This document shows positions 56,713-64,000 of a stretch of DNA of 64,000 nt, in pieces (the stretch's first letter is position 1; each line of letters begins with the position of its first letter). The DNA comes from Bromus sterilis (taxonomy: Eukaryota; Streptophyta; Magnoliopsida; Poales; Poaceae), in contig OX465595.1 of the NCBI GenBank assembly GCA_950022295.1, positions 224,963,770 to 225,027,769 on the forward strand. Direction: 5' to 3'. The notes beneath the pieces are model-generated. The model searched no databases. It had not been told where the DNA came from and saw only the letters and a program-made list of their open reading frames with translations. A program made the translations under genes and the position numbers.

Positions 56713-57310
56713 TCATGGCTGAATTTCTTCAGCTTCGTCATCAATGTTGGAAACACCATTATTGTTAGTCGGTGCATCTTCTCCGTTATAGATCGCTGCT
56801 ACTAGAGCTCTCCACGCAGCATTCCATACGATCCCCATCAGAATCAAAACACCTTGCGCACAAGGTTTCGTCTCCATCATACTTGAAGACAATGCTATCC
56901 CACTTTTTAAAGCTGCCGGAGCGGATAAAGGTTTTCCAACCCTTTTCCAAGAACATGGAGCCATTGCTAGAGAAGCCCGTGGTCACCCAGATAGGCCCGT
57001 GAGGACAACCATCCGATCAAAGCCACAACCCGGGGGGCTTGGAATCTTCCAGGACTTGAGCAAAGGAGCTGGCAAGACGAACCCATCGACGAGGCTTTGA
57101 GAGGAGCACTATGAGGAACTCATGGATGAAGGCCCCCTCATGAACAACACCACGGGAGGAAGAGGAAGATAACTTCCCGTGGGAACCACGCCCACCTAGG
57201 CCTTGACCTCGACCTCTGCCGCGACCACGACCATGGGAAGTTGTACCCTGATCAATGGGGTCCAACTCATCGTTGGCTGCGGGATCACGGTTGCGGAGCT
57301 TAGGGGCCAT
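56713..57310 (-). pseudogene. Antisense ORF in element G/D: RG-repeat plus B3-like domain
   Basis: The ATG at 57310 begins MAPKL, as in F. Residues 26-42 are RG/GRG rich. Residues about 61-160 read like a complete plant B3 domain: FIHEFLIVLL, RWVRLASSFAQVLED, LWL, then a single in-frame TGA (57017-57019), then GPIWVTTGFSS, MFLEKGWKTF, DSIVFKYDG and ARCFDSDGD. The frame is otherwise continuous to 56786. A shift near 56800 moves the acidic tail (GEDAPTNN, DDEAEEIQP) to another frame ending at 56713. The family binds DNA in plant nuclei. Whether this protein does so is inference. The unit lies convergent to pol, about 420 bp before the 3' LTR position. Confidence 0.68.
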
Positions 57311-57374
57311 GAGAGAGCAAGTTTGTAGAAGGAGAAGAAGAGGAAAGTGTGTATTTTTCTCATCACACATTTGG

Positions 57375-57386
57375 CTATATATATAG
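57375..57386 (-). promoter_or_regulatory. TATA box of the antisense gene (element G/D)
   Basis: Minus-strand CTATATATATAG lies about 68 bp before the ATG at 57310. The intervening leader is pyrimidine-rich (CCTCTTCTTCTCCTTC). F shows TATAAATAG in the same place, each followed by GCCA. Confidence 0.6.
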
Positions 57387-57731
57387 TTAATAATCCGAAG
57401 GGGAAAAGTCAAGTCAACATCATTATGATCATGCGGATTTCCAATGTTAGGCGACAACAAAGAAAAAGGCTCTTCAACTTTTACAATTACATAAATGAGA
57501 CATTCAATTGGTGACACCTTGTTTTCTGAAAACATTTAAGAAGGTACAGTTAATGAGGCAATGACTCTTTGAACAAAATTAAGAGAAGGCCGGCTTGTGA
57601 AAGGAAGCCAGATTTTTTTCTGATAAAGTTTGAAGCTATAAAGAGCTGGTCGAAACATTTGCAGAAAAATCTAGAGTGATCTCCATGAATCCAGAATCAC
57701 GTCAATCTTGGGCGCTAATGTCAGGGGGATG

Positions 57732-60700
57732 TGTCGGGACCCGGAATATGCGTATGTAATTCAAGTCACAACTCAATCATATGGAGAGCCGAGAGTCGTA
57801 CCCACTTGTCTAAGCAGACAAGGCCAAGCACAGAACACTCTCGGAAAGCATCGAACGTGAGGGGCATCCCATCCAGGCCAGATGATCAACTGAGATGGGT
57901 CCTCATCGCCCGCTCACAAGTCTAAATGATTATTGGTGCTGAAATTCCATACTCATAGACAAGTCGCCTCAAACATATTATCGATTGAATTATAACACTT
58001 ACATAAACAGACTCCCGCCCGATCACCTAGTCGGGATCTCGGGCGGGCTCAATCATAAAACAAAGTGTTCCATGTGACAGAGTCACGAGAAATCGCATCG
58101 CGATGCCCAAGCTGCGCACATCTAAGGGCCACTTGGTGTAAAAAAGACTGCCGGCAAGAACACAACTAATCTATGGAACCCCACACTAAGACATGCATGT
58201 TATAATCATACACGCAGCAGACATGTCCAGTGTAAACAACAGGTACACATTGCATGAACTCTACAAAGTATATATTTATTGACTTACACATAGAGTACAC
58301 AAAGGTCATATAACTATGATCCATCATTACATCAAATAACGGAAGAAAATTAGGTCTGAGTACAGACAAGATTAACAAATGGATTAGAGAAGCCTTGTTC
58401 AACATACATGCCCTTCCACGAGGGACCAGACTACTATCTGGAACTATACTAACTTAGTCAACGTCGAGCTTCAGGAAGGTGACTCCATCGGGGTCTGGGT
58501 TTCCATCTAAAACACAGAATAAGCAAACGTGAGTACAAAGTCGTACTCAGCAAGACTTACATCAGAACTATACTACTCATGCTCAAGTTTCAATGTAAAG
58601 GGAGGTGGGGTTTCAACATGCAGAAGTGCCAACTTTTACTTGGCTAGTCCTGTACTACGAGTACCAGACTTGAGGTAAGAAGCGTACACGAGTCCACTAC
58701 CAAGTCTCCATCCAATACACCACTATGGATACTTCCTCGACTTCCCCACGAGGAAGCACGCCATAGCAGTCACGCTTATCTTGCGAGTTTTAGAGTATCC
58801 ATTCAAGTTGTCTAATAATCAAGCACAACTTTCCAAATAGTCCATTACCGCGGACGCGGCTATTCGAATAGTTATTAACCCTGTAGGGGTGTACTGCTAC
58901 ACACATGAATCTATCATTTACCGCCGTGATCTCGTCACCCTTCAAGCGGGTGTCGGCGAGGATAATTCCCACAACTTTTACCTCACTGCCAATTCTAATC
59001 CAGGAGTCAACTATCTGAGTTCCAAACCCAACTGGAAATCCGACCGGGTTTCCCGTCAGCACTCAAACCATGCAGTCACGACCATCAAGCCCACCTCGAC
59101 GGATGGTTCTCCGCTTGATAAGCTATGTGCTACACGCCCTACCATGAATGCCACATTTCATTTTCTTTATCTTTCTATCCATATGCCGAATGGAAAACCC
59201 GAACTAGGTGTGACTTCTAGAACTGAATCAGGGTGAGTTAATAGGTTGTGCGGGGATCCGTTTGCCCAACATGTGGTAGTACTCTTTGTCTTGGACCACT
59301 ACACAAGAACTCGGGGCCTAGGGCAGTGTTCAACGAGACAACCCACTGTGTACTCCTACACAGCCTCTCATCGTTCACCTTTGTTTAGGGTGGATTCACC
59401 AACACGTTATCATCGGCACCATTATGAATATCCATACCGACTCACAAACAATGTAACCTCATTGTATCACTAAGCAGCAATAAGCAGTAGCAGTTGCAGG
59501 GGCCACATTCTCAACATTCAACTCCTATATCTGCTAGGATTGTGGGTTGCTTAATACGGTGATAAAATGATAGGTCATGCATCTGAATGGGTTCAACTAT
59601 GCGAAAGAACGTGTCTCGGTGATCTCCTAAACATTCATAAGCGAGAATGAGAGGGAAGTAGGTTTTATAGACATGATCAATGGGGTTTGCTTCCCTTGCT
59701 GACAATACACGGGTTTACTGGTCTTCTTCTTCGGGGGTGATCTCCGTCTCGGAAAGTCTGTTACCGGAACAATCATCAACAAAGGGGAGCACGAATAAAG
59801 TACAATGCTCAAGCACATGATAAGGTTGTGACATGAGGTATGGGGTACTGGTTTGTGGCACATTCCATTTAATTGAAGTGTATTGCAAAGAATTTGTAAA
59901 TTCAAACTCCAAATTCAAATTCAAATTATGCCATATGCATGTTTGCTACTGTTCACCCATTTTAAAATGTCCAAACATAGAAACAAGTTGCATACTCATA
60001 ATCCTTGCATTTTTTTGATAATTTTTCATTTTTTTTAATTTGGATTTAAAATGAATATTCTATGAACTTATGAAGTTTCAAGAAATTTGTGTAATATTCT
60101 GAATTCTTTTAATTGGAAAATATCCTTTACTGCGTCATGCTGACATCAGCATGACGTGGGGGGATTCTAGCCAGTGGGGTTTAATCCCTCTATTAATTAA
60201 GTTTAATTTGATTTAGGTGGGGCCAGGGCCCACCTGTCAGTGACCCTAGGTCAACTGATAGGGGATTAGCCCCCTAATTAAGTGCCACGTCGGCAGCTTG
60301 CCGGCGTTGAGTCTCCGATGGCCTAGGGCCTCGCCGACGACGAGAATCGTGGCGGCCGGAGCACTGTGTAGGCGGGGGACGGAGACTGGGGCGCGGGAAT
60401 GAGCTCGTGAAGGGGGAAAAGCACGGGAAGCTCACCCTGAGGGTGCTTGTGCAGACGGGAGAGGCGGAGGAGCTACGGCGATGGCGAATTCGGCGGACGA
60501 AGCCACGGCGGCCGGCGATGACTCTGTGGAGATGGCGACGTCCTCGGGTCCTCTGGGCTCGATTCCGCGCTTGGGGAGACGAAGACGAGCACGGGCCGTC
60601 GCCTAGACACGGTTGCGCGGCAAGAGGGCGTCGATGGCCGAGGTGGCGCACGGTGCTGCCCTCCGGTGGGCTTCGGGTTGAGCGAGAACGGCGAGGAGGA

Positions 60701-61397
60701 GAGGCAGAGAGGAAGTGGCGAGAGGGGGAGGTTGCATGGGCCTCTCTGGCGTCGTCGTGGCGAGGGGATAGGCTCGGGGAGCAGCTGCGTGGCCTTGGAG
60801 GCCAGGGCGGCCACGACATGTCGGGCACGTAGTTGTGTGCTCGTGCCCGGGGGGGGGGGGGCGGGGGGGAAGACGACAACGGCGCCGGGTGGTCTGGGCC
60901 ATGGAAGGTATGTGTTGGGCCCGAGCCCCAGGTAAGTGGGCTCGGTTTCCTTTTTCTATTTTTGTTCTGTTTTTCTTTTGGCATTTGTTTTGCTGTGGTA
61001 AAAATAAATACCAAGGCATTTTATAAAATCCCCAAAATATTAATTTGGACTTACATGGAATATAACTAGCCACTCCCAAGTTTTGAAGAATTTTGAAATT
61101 CAAACTATTTGAATTTCATTTCAAATAGGGGTATTATTTAATTTCCAAGCTCTGTTTGGATTTTTTGTGAAATCTTGGTGCATCCAGTGGGACCCACTTC
61201 ACTTTATATGTGATCATGCATATTTATTAGACTTTTCAAAAATACCAGAGGAATTTTTGGAAGCAATTTTTGTCTGGCCATTTCAATTAAATTCTCTAGG
61301 GCTTTTATTTTCCCCATTTTTGAATTTCTTTTGAAATTTTCACATGATGCAAAGGACCACTTGAACCCTAGCACATACCTAAGTTGGGGTTGTGACA
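57732..61397 (-). repeat. 3' LTR of element I (3666 bp)
   Basis: In + order it runs from TGTCGGGACCCGG to GGGGTTGTGACA. It shares the palindrome cluster (about 58845-58870), the TGACG spot (about 60130-60160, an inverted pair around ATGCTGACATCAGCAT) and the GC-rich block (about 60280-60950, containing a 12 bp G run near 60850). It is the most diverged of the complete LTRs in the 58.9-59.3 kb part. Confidence 0.92.
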
Positions 61398-64000
61398 ACT
61401 CGCCCCCACTCAAAAGAGTCTCGTCCCGAGATTCAGAAGTCGTTGGGAGGAAGGTGGGGTACTCGGCGCAGAGGCAGTCTTCTCTTTCCCATGGTGCTTC
61501 TTTCTCGGAGTGGTGTGACCATTGCACTTTCAGAAACTTGATCTTCTGCCGACAAGTGACACGCTCCGCTGAATAAAGAATACGAACAGGGTACTCTTGA
61601 TAAGAAAGGTCATCTTGGAGATCAAGCGTTTCATGGTCGACTTCGCGGATGGGGTCCTTGAAGCAACGCTTGAGTTGTGACACATGGAATACATCATGTA
61701 CTCGGGAAAGGTGCGGAGGTAATTCAAGTTGGTAGGCAAGTTGGCCACGTTTGGAAAGAATGCGGAAAGGTCTGATGTAACGTGGGGCCAACTTGCCTTT
61801 GATACCGAATCGTTGGGTTCCCTTCAGAGGAGTAACCCGAAGGTAAGCCTTCTCATCCAGATTGTAGCTTTCTTGGCTATGATGACGATCATAGTAGCTT
61901 TTCTGACGAGACTAGGCGGCTTTCAATCGATTATGAACAATGCGAACTTGCTCTTCTGCTTCCTTGATCATATCCGGTCCAAAGAATTGTCTTTCACCGA
62001 TTTCTGACCAGTTTAGGGGTGTTCGACATCTTCGTCCATAGAGGATTTCAAAAGGAGCCATGTTCAGATTAGATTGGAAACTATTGTTATAAGCAAATTC
62101 GGCGAATGGAAGAGACTTCTCCTAATTCTCTCCGAATGAGATAACACAAGCTCTGAGCATCTCTACAAGAATTTGGCTAACCCTTTCAACTTGACCGCTA
62201 GACTGAGGATGGAAAGCTGTACTAAAGGAGAGATGAGTTCCCATAGCATTCTGGAAACTTCCCCAGAATCTAGAGGTGAAAAGGCTACCACGATCAGAAT
62301 TGATTTCCAAAGGAACACCATGAAGAGACTCAATTCTAGAGACATACAAGTCCGCTAACTGACTAGCAGTAATAGACTCGCGAACGGGAAGGAAGTGAGC
62401 AACTTTTGAAAGTCGGTCAATGACAACGAAGATGGCATCATTTCCTTTCTGGGTTTTTGGAAAGCCGGTGATAAAGTCCATACCGACTTTGTCCCATTTC
62501 CTCTCGGGAATAGACAAAGGTTGAAGAGTACCAGCAGGTCTTTGATATTCCGCCTTAATACGACGACAAACATCACATTCAGCAATGAACTGAGCAATTT
62601 GTCGCTTCATCCTAGTCCACCAAAATCTCTGGCGTAGGTCTTGGTACATCTTTGTGCTACCAGGATGAATCAAAAGGGGAGTATCATGAGCCTCCTTAAG
62701 AATTAGCCTCCTAAGATTGTGTTTTCGTGGTATAACCAATCGAGTGCCAAAGAAAACGACACCTTGATCACTTATGGAGAAACATTCAGCAACTCCGCTA
62801 GCAATGTTCTTCTTGATCTTTCGAATACCACTATCACGTTTCTGGGCGGCTATGATTTTATACTCAAGGGTTGGTTTCGCCATCAAGTTGAAAGGAGATC
62901 CACGAGGAACAATCTCGAGGTTTAGCTTTCGAAATTCCTCATGAAGAAGTGGTTGATACTGTTGTCAGATGAGGTTGTTACAATACGACTTACGACTTAG
63001 TGCATCAGCTATGACATTGGCTTTGCCTGGGGTGTAAGATATTCCTAAGTCATAATCTTTTATCAACTCTATCCGGCGTCTTTGCCTGAGATTAAGATCT
63101 GGCTGGGTGAATATTAATTTGAGGCTTTGGTGGTCGGAATAGATCTCACAACGATTACCAAGGAGGTAATGTCGCCAAGTTGTCAGGGCATGAACTACAG
63201 CAGCGAGTTCAAGATCATGGGTAGGATAGTTCTCTTCATGTGGACGCAACTGGCGTGAAGCATAAGCTACCACATGTCTATCTTTCATAAGTATGCATCC
63301 TAACCCTTGCCGTGAGGCATCACAAAAGATCTCGAAATCCTTTTTGGTGTCTGGAGGCGCAAGTACGGGTGCAGAAGTCAATCTTCTTTTTAGCTCTTGA
63401 AAGCTTTCCTCGCACTTCGGAGTCCATTCGAATTTCTTATCTTTCTTGAGGAGTTCAGTAAGAGGCTTTGCAACTTTGGAGAAATTCTCAACGAAGCGGC
63501 GACAATAGCTTGATAAGCCAAGAAAACTCCTAACTTTCTTAACTGATTTAGGTGGAGTCCAGTCAAGGACGGCCTGAACTCTCTCGGGATTGACAGCAAT
63601 GCCTTTGGCAGAAATCACGTGGCCTAAGTAGGTCACTTCTGGTAGCCAAAATTTGCACTTAGAGAACTTGGCATAAAGGCGATTCTCTCGAAGTTTCATC
63701 AATACCAGCCTAAGATGCTTGGCATGTTCTTCTTCGTTCTTCGAGTATATAAAGGTGTCATCGAGGTAAACCACGACGAACTTGTCCAAATACTCCATGA
63801 AGAACGAATTCATCATGCGCGAGAAAGTGGCATGGGCATTGGTTAGACCGAAGGACATGACAGTGAACTCGTAAAGACCATAACGAGTAGTGAAAGCCGT
63901 TTTTGGAATGTCCTCGTTTCTTATTTTGATTTGATGATAGCCTAATGTCAAATCCATCTTGGAGAAGACCGAGGATCCAACAAGTTGATCATACAGATCA
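61204..64000 (-). pseudogene. Element I pol: RT, RNase H, integrase, chromodomain-like tail
   Basis: The frame is the same across all pieces, with stops near 62965, 62122 and 61912. The last two fit TGG to TAG and CAG to TAG. RT (from the window edge) shows LGYHQIKI and YLDD (complement of about 63757-63768). RNase H has FCDASRQGLGC and integrase has ECDVCRR, DFITGFP, NSDRGSLF and GQVERVS. The tail from 61791 is unbroken and includes FHVSQLKRCFKDP, RILYSAERVTCRQ and LKVQWSHH. The open frame extends 64 codons past the PPT into the 3' LTR. Confidence 0.9.

Larger units (their letters stand above)
28001..57731 (+). mobile_element. Element G/D: Tat-lineage element split by H and C, 3' end cut by I
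   Basis: Three segments belong together: 28001-29745 (leader and gag), 40821-41854 (end of gag, protease) and 52489-57731 (RT to antisense ORF). The joins are proven by TSDs: ACCGG on both sides of H (29741-29745 and 40821-40825) and AGCAC on both sides of C (41850-41854 and 52489-52493). They are also supported by collinearity with F across both break points. Removed of its insertions, G/D measures about 8 kb here. The right end stops 1-3 bp into the position that corresponds to the F candidate LTR start, where I is inserted. Confidence 0.9.
57732..64000 (-). mobile_element. Element I: chromovirus, 5' part beyond window
   Basis: On the minus strand this is the 3' LTR (57732-61397), PPT and the C-terminal to RT part of pol, truncated by the window end. 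It is the same family as A and H. The left edge TGTCGGGACC sits in G/D at the position where F continues into its candidate LTR. The TSD cannot be checked because the other end is outside. Confidence 0.92.

Noticed and set aside
60274..61103. 246 aa minus-strand ORF and overlapping frames in the I LTR
   Set aside because: Same GC-rich LTR block; no domain and not preserved among copies.
1..64000. Possible host gene, tRNA, rRNA, CRISPR or class II transposon
   Set aside because: Every stretch could be assigned to an LTR element or its spacer. I saw no spaced-repeat array, no tRNA-like fold apart from primer-site complements, and no terminal inverted repeats with 2-3 or 8-9 bp TSDs.

Overview
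This 64 kb window is plant nuclear DNA consisting almost entirely of nested LTR retrotransposons. I see no host gene, rRNA, tRNA or CRISPR array. The LTR types suggest a large grass genome of the Triticeae (wheat, barley, rye or Aegilops). They are about 4 kb chromovirus LTRs, about 1.6 kb Athila-like LTRs opening TGATACGT with a tRNA-Asp primer site, and Tat-type elements rich in GCCGGCT. The species assignment rests on recognising the repeats, not on a gene.

Layout. A (1-7349, +) is a Tekay/Del-like chromovirus with pol and a 4 kb 3' LTR. B (7350-13478, +) is a small Athila-like element whose 5' LTR is cut by A. E (13479-20075, -) is a related small element with an unrelated ORF. F (20076 to about 27.7 kb, +) is a Tat-lineage element with a second RNase H. 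G/D is a second Tat copy starting near 28.0 kb. It is split into 28001-29745, 40821-41854 and 52489-57731 by two insertions: H (29746-40820, -, chromovirus, TSD ACCGG) and C (41855-52488, -, Athila-like gag-only element, TSD AGCAC). C itself carries J (44040-47538), a 3.5 kb solo LTR with TSD TGCAA. I (57732 to the window end, -) is another chromovirus that entered the 3' end of G/D.

History. Target-site duplications and split reading frames give an order. The Tat pair F and G/D is oldest. E sits in the F gag, B probably in the E LTR, and A in the B LTR. H, C and I lie in G/D, and J in C. The pol genes are mostly single long frames broken by nonsense changes, many consistent with C-to-T decay of methylated DNA.

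Most interesting signal. Both Tat copies carry, antisense between pol and the 3' LTR, a gene-like unit. It has its own TATA box 60-70 bp upstream of a conserved ATG, an RG-repeat segment, a domain resembling the plant B3 DNA-binding domain, and an acidic tail. Other signals are the three Athila-like elements that share LTRs and a 2.8 kb 3' UTR but carry different coding cassettes, PPT-like hairpins inside that UTR, and conserved palindromes in both LTR families.
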